From: UBA6168 sp041392505
GTDB lineage: Bacteria > Bacteroidota > Bacteroidia > Chitinophagales > Saprospiraceae
DNA length: 64,000 nucleotides
Direction of reading: 5' to 3'
NCBI GenBank assembly: GCA_041392505.1
Contig: JAWKLX010000022.1
Coordinates: 62,001-126,000 of the forward strand
Shown here: positions 54,422 through 63,463 of the stretch, in pieces
How the letters are laid out: each line of letters opens with the position of its first letter
Numbering within the stretch: the stretch's first letter is position 1
Translations under genes and position numbers: made by a program
Notes under the pieces: model-generated
Seen by the model: only the letters and a program-made list of their open reading frames with translations
Told to the model about the DNA's origin: nothing
Databases searched by the model: none

Positions 54422-56062
54422 ATGAGAACGGTTTTCACCAAGTTTTTCCTACTTGCATTCCTCCTCTTCTTATCGCAAACCACTTTTGCCCAAGCTGAAT
54501 CAAATTCAGGCAGCAACCTCCTTATGATGGTGCTCCTATTGATTGTGGTTTTGATTGCATTTGCGGTCATCTTTCAGGTCGGCAACAACCTGCTTCAGAT
54601 GGAAGCTACTAAAGTCGGCGCAGATACGGAGAAGAACAACTATTCCATCTTTCCCCGGTTGAACGAGCTATTCGGTTCGTCCAAACCCAGTTTTGTCGGG
54701 GATAGCACCGTCACCAAACTCCAGCAGGGTTTCGACATCAAACTGGAAGGCGCTGCCGACCGACACATTAATAAGGTGTCAGTTTCGACTTACGCCATTC
54801 AGCCACCCAACTATCGGGGCATTGCCCCCATCCCTAAGTTGGCTGTTGAAATCGGAGGTACGGTTAAAGCTGGCGACGAATTGTTTTACGACAAAAACGA
54901 GCCGGACATCAAATATGTAGCTCCTGTGAGCGGCGAGCTCATCAGCCTCAACCGGGGCGACCGCCGGGCCATCACCGAACTGGTCATTTTGGCAGATAAG
55001 GAACAGCAGTTCCGCCAGTTGCCATCTTTCGACCTCGACAACAGCAACCGGGAACAATTGGCCGCCTACCTACAAAGTGTTGGCGCTTGGTCGTTGTTCC
55101 GTCACCGCCCTTACGATGTTGTCCCTGAAAAGCACGACGTACCAAGGGATATTTTCATCAGCACATTCGACACTGCCCCACTCGCCCCCGACCTCAACTT
55201 TGTTGTGGAGGGCCACGGCGAAGCCTTTCAAAAAGGCCTGGATGTGTTGGGCAAACTAACTACTGGCCATGTTCACTTGGGCTTGAACGCTGGTGGCAAC
55301 AGCGCCCCTTCTGCTATTTTTACGAATGCGGAAGGTGTGGAAAAACATTGGTTCAGTGGCCAGCACCCGACGGGCAATGTTGGCATCCAAATTCACCACG
55401 TTTCCCCGATCACTCCTAAATGTTCTGTTTGGACATTGGGCGTGCAAGAAGTGATTACCCTGGGCCGGATTTTCACCGAAGGACGTTGGAACACCCAGCG
55501 CTTGGTGGCCGTCACAGGCGCAGAATTGAATGCCCCTGCTTACGTCAACACCTATGCGGGCGCCAATATCGGTGACCTGCTCAAAGGCAACCTCAACAAT
55601 GACCATGTCCGCATCATATCTGGCGATGTGCTTTCTGGTCAGAAAAAAGGTGCTGAGAACTTCCTCAACTTCTACGACGACCAGGTAACCGTCTTGGAAG
55701 AAGGTGATTATTATGAAATATTCGGCTGGTTATTGGCAGGACGGGCTGTGCCAACGGCATCTAAATCCATCCCGACAGCAGCCATTTTCTCCGATACTGT
55801 ATATAAAGCAGACACCAATACCCACGGTGAAAAACGTGCTTTCGTGGTTACAGGTCAATATGAATCCGTCCTCCCGATGGATATTTACCCACAGTATTTG
55901 ATGAAAGCCGTTTTGACCAACGACTACGAAAAAATGGAAGGCCTTGGCATCCACGAGTTGATCGAGGAAGATATTGCCTTATGCGAATTTGTCTGTACTT
56001 CTAAACAACCGCTGCAACAGATCCTCCGTACTGGCCTGGATATGATGTACGAGCAGGGGTGA
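54422..56062 (+). CDS. nqrA: Na+-translocating NADH:quinone reductase subunit A with N-terminal membrane anchor
   Basis: The product has 546 residues, about 100 more than usual. Residues 1-24 are a signal peptide (FFLLAFLLFLSQTTFAQ) and residues 33-53 a membrane helix (LLMMVLLLIVVLIAFAVIF). A linker follows, and the usual NqrA sequence starts near residue 97 (TVTKLQQGFDIKLEG) with KYVAPVSGELISLNRGDRRAI and later GHVHLGLNAGGNSAPSA. NqrA is normally a soluble cytoplasmic subunit at the complex's entry side, so a cleavable signal plus anchor is unexpected; the helix may be the true anchor and the signal may be read as an uncleaved helix. First gene of nqrABCDEF. The spacer to nqrB holds 7-base units. 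Confidence 0.95.
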   Translation: MRTVFTKFFLLAFLLFLSQTTFAQAESNSGSNLLMMVLLLIVVLIAFAVIFQVGNNLLQMEATKVGADTEKNNYSIFPRLNELFGSSKPSFVGDSTVTKLQQGFDIKLEGAADRHINKVSVSTYAIQPPNYRGIAPIPKLAVEIGGTVKAGDELFYDKNEPDIKYVAPVSGELISLNRGDRRAITELVILADKEQQFRQLPSFDLDNSNREQLAAYLQSVGAWSLFRHRPYDVVPEKHDVPRDIFISTFDTAPLAPDLNFVVEGHGEAFQKGLDVLGKLTTGHVHLGLNAGGNSAPSAIFTNAEGVEKHWFSGQHPTGNVGIQIHHVSPITPKCSVWTLGVQEVITLGRIFTEGRWNTQRLVAVTGAELNAPAYVNTYAGANIGDLLKGNLNNDHVRIISGDVLSGQKKGAENFLNFYDDQVTVLEEGDYYEIFGWLLAGRAVPTASKSIPTAAIFSDTVYKADTNTHGEKRAFVVTGQYESVLPMDIYPQYLMKAVLTNDYEKMEGLGIHELIEEDIALCEFVCTSKQPLQQILRTGLDMMYEQG

Positions 56063-56158
56063 TCAGTTGGCAGTCTGCAGTTGGCAGTTCACAGTTTACT
56101 GTCAATTGGAGGCGGTATTGAAATAGCATTTTCAAAAACATTTTAGCCTAAATAATAA
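56063..56158. repeat. nqrA-nqrB spacer of 7-base units
   Basis: CAGTTGG, CAGTCTG, CAGTTGG, CAGTTCA and CAGTTTA follow each other at exactly 7 bases from about 56066; ACAGTTTACTGT and the CAATTGG piece give an inverted partner. Confidence 0.7.
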
Positions 56159-57427
56159 ATGAAAGACTTAGTAGATAAAGTAAAGGCTTTTGAGCCGGAC
56201 AAAAAGAAAAGCCCTTTCTTGCATACCTTGTACGACGGGTTTTTCACCTTCCTTTTTACGCCAAACCTCACTACATCGGGCAAAGGTGTTCACATCCGCG
56301 ACCGGATGGACCTGAAAAGAACGATGGTTATTGTGGTTTTTGCGTTGACACTCTGCTACCTATTTGGCATGTACAACATCGGCCACCAACACTTTGTGGC
56401 CCTTGGCAAGCACACCAACTTCTTGGAAGCTATGCACTTAAAATTGGTTTATGGATTAATCAAAATCCTTCCCATTTTTATTGTGACGCACGTGGTTGGG
56501 CTTGGCATTGAGTTTTATTATGCAGCCAAAAAAGGGCACGGCATTGAAGAGGGCTTCCTCGTATCGGGAGCGCTCATCCCGCTCATCATGCCGCCGGACC
56601 TTCCGCTCTGGATCTTGACTTTGGCTGTTGCCTTTGCGGTTATTTTAGGTAAAGAAGCCTTTGGCGGTACAGGAATGAACATCGTCAACATTGCCTTATT
56701 GGCCCGTGCATTCATCTTCTTCGCTTACCCAACGACTATTTCCGGTGACCAATGTTGGGTTTCTGGTATCGAATACAATGGTGCTCTTGCCTCTGGCGAA
56801 GTGTACGGTTGGGCACACCACTTTTTTGATTGGATATTTAGCGGGTTAGGTGCCGACGTTTTCGGGACAGGTGGCATGGCCGTTGCAGACGGCTTCACTG
56901 GAGCAACTCCGTTAGGCTTGGCCATGCAGGGTTGGACTGCAGTGACCGAGGTTTATTCGCCGATGCAAATGTTCTGGGGCGCCATTCCTGGTTCTATTGG
57001 TGAAACGAGCAAACCCATCATCATTATTGGGGCTCTCATGCTGATTGCCACAGGGATCGGCAGTTGGCGTATCATGGTATCGTGCCTATTGGGTGCTGTG
57101 GCAATGAGCGTCGTCCTCAATATTTGGAACTTCGACGTTTACATGAACATACCTTGGTACTACCATTTCTACATGGGCAGTTTCTGGTTTGCTATGGCTT
57201 TTATGGCTACCGACCCTGTCACTGCTTCAGGCACCAATACCGGTAAGTTAATTTATGGCTTCTTTATCGGCGTACTGGGCATCATCATCCGGGTGATGAA
57301 CCCGGCCTATCCAGAAGGATGGATGTTGGCGATTTTGTTCATGAATGTCTTCGCACCGCTAATTGACCATTATGTGGTCAGTGCGAACATCAATCGCCGC
57401 CTGAAACGTGTTAAACAAGTCGCTTAA
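56159..57427 (+). CDS. nqrB: Na+-NQR subunit B
   Basis: The product has 422 residues and is a polytopic membrane protein (about ten hydrophobic helices). GGTGMNIVNIALLARAFIFF is the family's core. The FMN-attachment motif is DGFTGATPL (Thr in the TGAT motif), where the cofactor is linked through phosphoester to Thr. NqrB carries part of the sodium path and quinone site. N-terminal residues 1-50 are soluble and short. Flanked by nqrA and nqrC with repeat-filled spacers. No unusual residues were noticed. Confidence 0.97.
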   Translation: MKDLVDKVKAFEPDKKKSPFLHTLYDGFFTFLFTPNLTTSGKGVHIRDRMDLKRTMVIVVFALTLCYLFGMYNIGHQHFVALGKHTNFLEAMHLKLVYGLIKILPIFIVTHVVGLGIEFYYAAKKGHGIEEGFLVSGALIPLIMPPDLPLWILTLAVAFAVILGKEAFGGTGMNIVNIALLARAFIFFAYPTTISGDQCWVSGIEYNGALASGEVYGWAHHFFDWIFSGLGADVFGTGGMAVADGFTGATPLGLAMQGWTAVTEVYSPMQMFWGAIPGSIGETSKPIIIIGALMLIATGIGSWRIMVSCLLGAVAMSVVLNIWNFDVYMNIPWYYHFYMGSFWFAMAFMATDPVTASGTNTGKLIYGFFIGVLGIIIRVMNPAYPEGWMLAILFMNVFAPLIDHYVVSANINRRLKRVKQVA

Positions 57428-57499
57428 TGCGGTATTCCGGTAATGGGATGTTAGGTATTAATCCCCCCAATACCGGAATACTGAAACACCAATTTAATA
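57428..57499. repeat. nqrB-nqrC spacer of 7/8-base units
   Basis: GGTATTC, CGGTAAT and GGTATT units follow at 7-8 bases; CCCAATACCGGAATAC on the right is the complement of the GGTATTCCGGTA type arm on the left, giving a hairpin. Confidence 0.7.
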
Positions 57500-58213
57500 A
57501 TGCACAGTAATAATTATACCCTGACTTATATCATCGGCCTTTGCGCTTTTGTGGCGCTCATGCTGGCCTTGGCCTTCTCCGGCCTCAAGCCCATCCACGA
57601 TGCCAATGAAGAAGTCTTCAACAAAAGGGACATTCTCAGCGCCGTCAAAGACCAGTTGTCGGTGGACATCCTGACCTGCCCGCAAGATCAAGTATTTGAA
57701 ATATTTGATAATAAAGTGGAGCAAGTAGTCATCGATGCCAATGGAAAAGTGGTAGAAGGAAAAAAAGCAGAGGACATCGACATGAAGCAAGAAGAGAAAA
57801 AACCATTGGAGGATCGCTTGTACCCTGTTTACATCTTTAATGGTGACCAAGGAAAATTCTACCTTGTTGCCGTCAGGGGAAATGGTCTTTGGGATAAAAT
57901 TTGGGGCACCATCGCTATCAAGGACGATTTCAATACCATCACTGGTGTCACTTTCGACCACGTCGGTGAAACCGCTGGGCTTGGTGCCGAGATCAAAGAC
58001 AGTGAAGCCTTCAAAAAGCAATTCATCGGAAAAGAAATAAAAGATGACCAAGGAAATTACGTTTCCGTGGCTGTCGTAAAAGGTGGCGTAAAAAAACCTG
58101 ACCACCAAGTGGACGCCATCGCTGGTGCCACTATCACCTCCAACGGGGTAACTGAAATGTTAAAAAGGGGCTTGTCTGTTTACCTCCCTTATTTTGATTC
58201 TTTGAAAAAATAA
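57500..58213 (+). CDS. nqrC: Na+-NQR subunit C
   Basis: The product has 237 residues. One N-terminal helix (YIIGLCAFVALMLALAFSGL, about residues 11-30) anchors a periplasmic FMN-binding domain. GATITSNGVTEML near the C-terminus (about 207-219) is the covalent FMN site (Thr in the GAT motif). GETAGLGAEIKDSEAFKKQF is the family's middle block. It passes electrons to the NqrD/E centre and NqrB. Usual length, in order in the operon. Confidence 0.97.
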   Translation: MHSNNYTLTYIIGLCAFVALMLALAFSGLKPIHDANEEVFNKRDILSAVKDQLSVDILTCPQDQVFEIFDNKVEQVVIDANGKVVEGKKAEDIDMKQEEKKPLEDRLYPVYIFNGDQGKFYLVAVRGNGLWDKIWGTIAIKDDFNTITGVTFDHVGETAGLGAEIKDSEAFKKQFIGKEIKDDQGNYVSVAVVKGGVKKPDHQVDAIAGATITSNGVTEMLKRGLSVYLPYFDSLKK

Positions 58214-58282
58214 TGACTGCATTAGGGAATGAGCCGCTCGTTCTTGTATCATTCTCTAATACATTCATTCAATCATTAAAAA
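58214..58282. repeat. nqrC-nqrD spacer of 8-base units
   Basis: ATTAGGGAATGA on the left is complementary to TCATTCTCTAAT on the right, and the right side continues in 8-base steps (ATTCATTC/AATCATTA). Confidence 0.65.
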
Positions 58283-58981
58283 ATGGCAGAAACTGCAACT
58301 AAAACGGTAGAACAAAAAGAGCCGTTTTTCGGAAAAAAGGAGCGCAAACTGCTGGTTGACCCGCTCAACGACAACAACCCGATCACCGTTCAGGTATTGG
58401 GTATCTGCTCTGCGCTGGCTGTTACCTCCATGGTCAAACCAGCTGTCATCATGGCGTTGTCGGCCACCTTCGTTATTGCGTTTTCCAACCTGACCATCTC
58501 GCTCATGCGGAAAGGCATCCCCAAACAAGTGCGGATGATCGTCCAATTGGTCGTCATCGCCTTTTTGGTTACCATCGTTGAATTGGTACTAAAAGCCGCC
58601 AGCTATCCGATTTGGAAACAGCTTTCGGTTTACATTGGCCTTATCATCACGAACTGCATCGTTATGGGCCGCCTCGAAGCTTTCGCTATGGCCAACAAGC
58701 CTTGGCGTTCTTTCCTCGACGGCATTGGCAATGGCCTCGGTTATGGTGTAATCCTGGTCATGGTAGCAGTGGTAAGGGAAGTGTTTGGCAAGGGAAGCCT
58801 GATGGGTTTCAAAATCATCGGCAACACCCCTGACAACCTGATCGACACAACGACCAACTCCTTCTTTGGCTGGTACATGCCGAACAACATCATGGTACTG
58901 CCTGCTGCGGCGCTGTTCGTGATCTGTGTCATCATTTGGGTACAACGTGCCCGCAACCGTAAATTAATTGATATTAGTTAA
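58283..58981 (+). CDS. nqrD: Na+-NQR subunit D
   Basis: The product has 232 residues. After a soluble N-terminal stretch of about 35 residues (EKKVEQKEPFF-like, charged) come six predicted helices. ITVQVLGICSALAVTSMVKP and IGLIITNCIVMGRLEAFAMA carry the Cys residues that with NqrE hold the intramembrane iron centre. The family fold is RnfA/NqrE-like. Usual length with a slightly long start. Followed by an 8-base-unit spacer and nqrE. Confidence 0.97.
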   Translation: MAETATKTVEQKEPFFGKKERKLLVDPLNDNNPITVQVLGICSALAVTSMVKPAVIMALSATFVIAFSNLTISLMRKGIPKQVRMIVQLVVIAFLVTIVELVLKAASYPIWKQLSVYIGLIITNCIVMGRLEAFAMANKPWRSFLDGIGNGLGYGVILVMVAVVREVFGKGSLMGFKIIGNTPDNLIDTTTNSFFGWYMPNNIMVLPAAALFVICVIIWVQRARNRKLIDIS

Positions 58982-59057
58982 TGAGAGAATGAATGAATGA
59001 GGGAATGAATGAATATTCTCTCATCCAATCATTCGGTCATTCAATCATTAAAATAAA
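58982..59057. repeat. nqrD-nqrE spacer of 8-base units
   Basis: The left part repeats GAATGAAT/GAGGGAAT-type units, the right part repeats TCATTCGG/TCATTCAA. The two halves are complementary and should fold as one stem. Confidence 0.75.
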
Positions 59058-59666
59058 ATGGGCGAATTACTAAACATATTCCTCAAGTCCGTATTTATCG
59101 AGAACATGGTTTTGTCCTATTTCTTGGGCATGTGTTCTTTTTTGGCGGTCTCCAAGTCTGTAAAGACAGCCGTTGGTCTGGGTGCTGCGGTCATCTTCGT
59201 TTTGACGCTGACCGTACCGATCAACTGGTTTATCAATGAAAAAGTACTGGGTGAAAATGGTATTTTCGGCATGGACTTGACGTTCCTGCGTTTCATCCTT
59301 TTCATCGCAACTATCGCAGCTACCGTGCAATTGGTGGAAATGGTGGTGGAAAAATTTTCTCCAGCACTTTACAATGCGCTCGGTATTTTCTTGCCACTGA
59401 TTACGGTGAACTGTGCCATCTTGGGAGGTGCCCTTTTCATGGTAGCCAGGGAATACAATGCTTCGGAAGCAACTACCTTCGGTTTTGGATCGGGATTTGG
59501 CTTCTTCCTCGCTATTGTTTTGATGGCGGCCATCCGGGAGAAAATCCGTTACAGCGCAGTTCCTGGGCCTCTCCGTGGGTTGGGTATGGCCTTCCTCATC
59601 ACTGGCCTGATGGGCATGGCTTTTATGGGGCTGATGGGCATTAACCCAGCGACTTATTTTCAGTAA
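59058..59666 (+). CDS. nqrE: Na+-NQR subunit E
   Basis: The product has 202 residues and six predicted helices. ENMVLSYFLGMCSFLAVSKS and LITVNCAILGGALFMVARE contain the conserved Cys residues of the Fe centre shared with NqrD. Length is typical. A 7-base-unit spacer of 61 bases follows before nqrF. Confidence 0.97.
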   Translation: MGELLNIFLKSVFIENMVLSYFLGMCSFLAVSKSVKTAVGLGAAVIFVLTLTVPINWFINEKVLGENGIFGMDLTFLRFILFIATIAATVQLVEMVVEKFSPALYNALGIFLPLITVNCAILGGALFMVAREYNASEATTFGFGSGFGFFLAIVLMAAIREKIRYSAVPGPLRGLGMAFLITGLMGMAFMGLMGINPATYFQ

Positions 59667-59727
59667 AAAAACGGAATAGTGATTGGCGTACAACTCACCA
59701 TTCACCATTCAACATTTACCATTAGAA
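59667..59727. repeat. nqrE-nqrF spacer of 7-base units
   Basis: ATTCACC, ATTCAAC, ATTTACC and ATTAGAA follow each other at 7 bases. GAATAGTGATTGG on the left is complementary to the CACCATTCACCATTC arm on the right. Confidence 0.7.
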
Positions 59728-61050
59728 ATGATTTTCCTAATAGATCTTCCATTTATCGGATTCAGTATCCTCGCCTTCCTCTTGGTGATCCTGATACTAA
59801 CGTTTGGTTTGTTGACGGCCCAAAAGCGGCTTGTGCCACAAGGTGATGTAAAAATCATCGTCAACGGCGACGAGGAAAACCCTTTGATCGTCCAACCGGG
59901 CGTTACGCTGTTGGGGGCACTGTCCAATAAAAACGTATTCCTCCCTTCTGCTTGTGGTGGTGGTGGTACTTGTGCCATGTGCCGTTGCAAAGTGGACGAA
60001 GGTGGCGGTGACATCCTCCCCACCGAGCTCAACCATATCAGCCGTAAAGATGCTGCCGAACATGAGCGCCTTGCCTGTCAGGTAAAGGTTCGGGGCGACA
60101 TGAAAATTCGGGTGCCTGAGGAAGTTTTCGGTATCAAAAAATGGGAATGCGAAGTTGTTTCCAACTACAACGTAGCCTCTTTCATCAAAGAATTTGTGGT
60201 CAGATTGCCTGAAGGCGAAGAGCTCGAATTCGAAGCGGGCGGCTACATCCAGATTGATGTGCCCGAAGTGGAGACGGATTATAAAGACATCGACATCACT
60301 TCCCACCCACGTATGGGAAAAGCCCCAGACGAGTTCCAAGAAGAATGGGACAAATTCAAACTTTGGGATTTGAAAATGAAAAATGAAGAGCCGATTTTCC
60401 GGGCCTATTCGATGGCTAACCACCCGGCAGAGGGCAACATCGTCATGCTCAATATCCGTATCGCCACCCCACCTTGGGATCGGGCGAAAAATGGCTGGAT
60501 GGACGTTAACCCAGGTATTTGTTCTTCTTATGTATTCGATCAAAAACCGGGTGACAAGGTGACTATTTCCGGCCCCTACGGTGAGTTTTTTATTAAACAG
60601 ACCAAAAAGGAAATGGTGTACATCGGTGGTGGTGCTGGTATGGCACCGTTGCGTTCGCACCTGTTCCACCTGTTCCACACCTTGAAAACGACCGACCGCA
60701 AAGTTTCTTATTGGTATGGTGGCCGTACCAAGCGGGAACTATTCTACATCGACGACTTCAGGGCTATCGAAAAGGAATTCCCGAACTTCAAGTTTTATGT
60801 AGTGCTGGACAACCCGTTGCCAGAAGACAATTGGGTAGAAAAAGCAGACATCCACGACCCGAAAGGCGATGGCTTCAAAGGCTACGTCATGCAGGTTTGT
60901 TATGAGAAATATTTGAAAGACCACCCAGAGCCAGAGGAAGTTGAATACTATTTCTGTGGCCCTCCAATGATGAATGCCTCCGTTATCAAGACGTTGGACA
61001 TGCTTGGTGTGCCCGAGGAGAATATTTCCTTTGATGATTTTGGAGGGTAA
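59728..61050 (+). CDS. nqrF: Na+-NQR subunit F (NADH dehydrogenase, 2Fe-2S/FAD)
   Basis: The start at 59728 (MIFLIDLPFIGFSILAFLL) is chosen; the in-frame TTG at 59683 lies inside the repeat spacer. The product has 440 residues. One N-terminal helix (about 9-29) is followed by a plant-type [2Fe-2S] domain with SACGGGGTCAMCRCKV (three of four Cys; the fourth in RLACQVKV). The FAD motif RAYSMANH (about 227) and NADH motif YIGGGAGMAPLRSH (about 296) follow. It takes electrons from NADH. The operon ends here with the terminator at 61078. Usual length. Confidence 0.97.
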   Translation: MIFLIDLPFIGFSILAFLLVILILTFGLLTAQKRLVPQGDVKIIVNGDEENPLIVQPGVTLLGALSNKNVFLPSACGGGGTCAMCRCKVDEGGGDILPTELNHISRKDAAEHERLACQVKVRGDMKIRVPEEVFGIKKWECEVVSNYNVASFIKEFVVRLPEGEELEFEAGGYIQIDVPEVETDYKDIDITSHPRMGKAPDEFQEEWDKFKLWDLKMKNEEPIFRAYSMANHPAEGNIVMLNIRIATPPWDRAKNGWMDVNPGICSSYVFDQKPGDKVTISGPYGEFFIKQTKKEMVYIGGGAGMAPLRSHLFHLFHTLKTTDRKVSYWYGGRTKRELFYIDDFRAIEKEFPNFKFYVVLDNPLPEDNWVEKADIHDPKGDGFKGYVMQVCYEKYLKDHPEPEEVEYYFCGPPMMNASVIKTLDMLGVPEENISFDDFGG

Positions 61051-61077
61051 AAAGAATAGTTTTTTTGCCTTAAAAAA

Positions 61078-61109
61078 GGGGCGCCAGCACATTGTTGGCG
61101 CCCCTTTTT
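61078..61109 (+). terminator. Rho-independent terminator after nqrF
   Basis: GGGGCGCCA pairs with TGGCGCCCC around a loop of about 11 bases, with A6 before and T7 after. It can serve both nqrF and the convergent ligA gene. Confidence 0.9.
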
Positions 61110-61128
61110 TTCTAATTTTCTGACATCA

Positions 61129-63313
61129 TTATTGATTGACTATTGCCACAAACTCCTCCTCCGTCAATATCTCAACCGTTCCCAATGCCTGCGCTTTTTT
61201 CAATTTACTACCGGCCTTATCTCCCGCTACCAAGATGTTCAGATTACCGCTCACGGCGCTGATGTTTTTGGCGCCAGCCGCTTCGGCCTTGGCCTGTGCT
61301 TCCTTGCGGCCCATGAGTTGCAAGGTGCCAGTAAATAAAATAGTTTTGCCATACAGCGGGCCATCGGCGTTGAGCAGCTTGGGTTTGTCGTCTTCCGTTT
61401 GGGTCATGTTGACGCCGAGCGCTTCCATTTCCTCCAACAGGGCGATGTTTTTTTCATTTTGAAAATAGCGGATCACGTTGTGCGACAGCACTTTACCGAT
61501 GTTGTGGATGCGGGTAAAACGCTCCTCGTCCCAATCCTTTAAATCCAAAACATGGTGGATCTCGCCAGCCAAAATTTTCGAGGCTTTGATGCCGAGGTGA
61601 TGGATGGTCAGACTGTGCAAGAGACGGTGGATAGGGTTCTTTTTAGCTTTTTCAATGGCGGCTTTCAGGTTGGCGGCGGATTTTTCACCGAAGCCCTCCA
61701 ATTGCGCAATCTTATCATAATCGAGGCGGTAAATGTCGGCGATGGAACGCAACCAGCCCAAGTGATAGAACCGCTCGACGATGCTCTCGCCGAAGCCATC
61801 AATGTCCATCGCATGTTTGCTCACGTGGTGCACCATCCGGGCGACCACCTGCGCTTCGCATTCGTGGTTTTCGCAACGCCAAGCAGCCTCGTCCTCTTGA
61901 CGGACGAGTTTGGTATGACAGACCGGACAGGTTTCAGGGAAAACAATTTCCCGCTCCGAACCGTCCCGTAGCTCCTCCATAGGTTTGACAATGTACGGAA
62001 TAACATCGCCCGCACGCTCCACCAACACGGTGTCGCCGAGGCGGATATCTTTGTTTCTGATAAAATCCTCGTTGTGCATGGAAACGGAAGAGACAGTGAC
62101 GCCCGCCAGGGCCACCGGGGCGAGTTTGGCCACGGGCGTGATCGAGCCGACCTTGCCCACTTGGAATTCCACATTGAGCAATTTGGTGGTAGCCTGTTTG
62201 GCCTTAAATTTAAAAGCAATTGCCCAGCGTGGGTGATGCCCTGTCGAACCAACCCGCTGCTGCAAAGCGAGGTCGTTGACCTTGACAACCATGCCATCCA
62301 CTTCGTAGGGGTACTGTTCCCGCTGGTCCTGCCACTTTATGCAAAAATCCGCAGCTTCCGCAATGTTTTTGCAAACTGCCCGCTCTGGCAAAGCCCCCTC
62401 CCGACCTCCCCCTAATGGGGAGGAGACGTGATCTGCCCCCCTTCTGAAGGGGGCGGGAGAAAGCTTTTTGGACTTTAAAACCGAGGGTTTCCAACAAAAG
62501 AATGGCATCGTCGTGGGTCTTTAGCTCGGTGATTTTATCGTTCCCATCGGCATCGACGGCGTAGCCGATTTGGTAGAGAAAAGCGTCAATTTTTCGGGCA
62601 GCGGTTTCCGAAGGGTCTTTGGTGCGGAGTCCGCCCGTCGCAGAGTTGCGGGGGTTGGCAAACAGCGTCAGGTCGTCCTTGGCCCGTTCCTCGTTTAGTT
62701 TTAAAAAAATGTCTTTGCGGATGAGCGCCTCTCCCCTGAGCTCTACTTTTTGGATGCCCATCTCGGAAAAAGGCGCCCGCAACGGCACCGACCGCAGCGT
62801 GCGGATATTAGGAGTAATCTCCTCGCCGACGGTGCCGTCGCCACGGGTGGCTGCCCGGACGAGCTGGTCGTTTTCATACACAATGGCGATGCTGCCGCCG
62901 TCAAATTTCGGCTCCACTGCGTACTCGATCTCGATGTCCTTTTCCCAGCCCAAATAATTTTTGATGCGCTCGTCGAAGTCGTGGAGGTCTTCGGCGTTGT
63001 AGCTGTTGTCGAGCGAGAGCATGGGGACGAGGTGCTCCACGGGAGGGAGGTCGCCCGTAAGGTCGCTGCTGACCCGTTGGGTTGGCGAATCGGGGGTGAT
63101 GAGGTTGGGGTATTGCGCCTCGATGGCCTCTATTTTTTTATATAAAGTATCGTATTCGAAATCGCTGATGACGGGGTCGTTCAGCGCATAATAGCGCCAC
63201 TCGTGATAGACGACCACCTGCCGGAGTTCGTGGAGGATGTCGGGCAGCGGGGCAGCGGACAAGAGTTGTTTGGACCGCTCAAAGAGTTGTTTTTGTTCTT
63301 CTTTTTTGTACAT
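61129..63313 (-). CDS. ligA: NAD-dependent DNA ligase, frame broken inside an inserted repeat
   Basis: The start is 63313 (MYKKEEQKQLFERSKQLL); upstream sequence in frame is leader. N-terminal features: VVYHEWRYYALNDPVISD, catalytic Lys in YAVEPKFDGGS (about residue 120), RGDGTVGEEIT. After LETLGFKVQKA (about 280) a 79-base palindromic repeat intervenes, then ERAVCKNIAEAAD, the zinc finger CPVCHTKL with CENHEC, helix-hairpin-helix repeats and a BRCT domain ending at 61129. N- and C-terminal parts lie in frames one base apart; both frames are open through the repeat. Removing one G from the six-G arm of its palindrome (plus strand 62436-62441) rejoins them as a normal ligase with about 26 added residues. 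LigA seals DNA nicks using NAD and is usually essential, so a sequencing error, slippage or a very recent mutation are the choices. Confidence 0.9.
62387..62465. repeat. Palindromic repeat inserted in the ligA coding sequence
   Basis: About 79 bases with two small palindromes: CTCCCCCTAATGGGGAG type (62406-62423) and CCCCCCTTCTGAAGGGGG (62436-62453), joined by an ACGTGATCTG linker. The flanks GCAAAGCCCCCTCCCG and CGGGAGAAAGC are near-complementary. It resembles the abundant CCCTCCCGACCTCCCC-type intergenic repeats of Bacteroidota, here within a gene. Confidence 0.75.
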
Positions 63314-63463
63314 GGCGAGGGTGATGGTTTGAAAGGGGAAAAGTACAGGTTTTTTGGATTTTGGCAGGTATGGAAAATATCGCAAGTATTTAATTTTATA
63401 GCTTGGTTTTTGTAATTCCATGTGCAGACTATCGATCTTCCATGTTATTTATATCCTACCTTG

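Noticed and set aside
59797..60678. 293-residue minus-strand open frame over nqrF
   Set aside because: Antisense to a clear NqrF with cofactor motifs.
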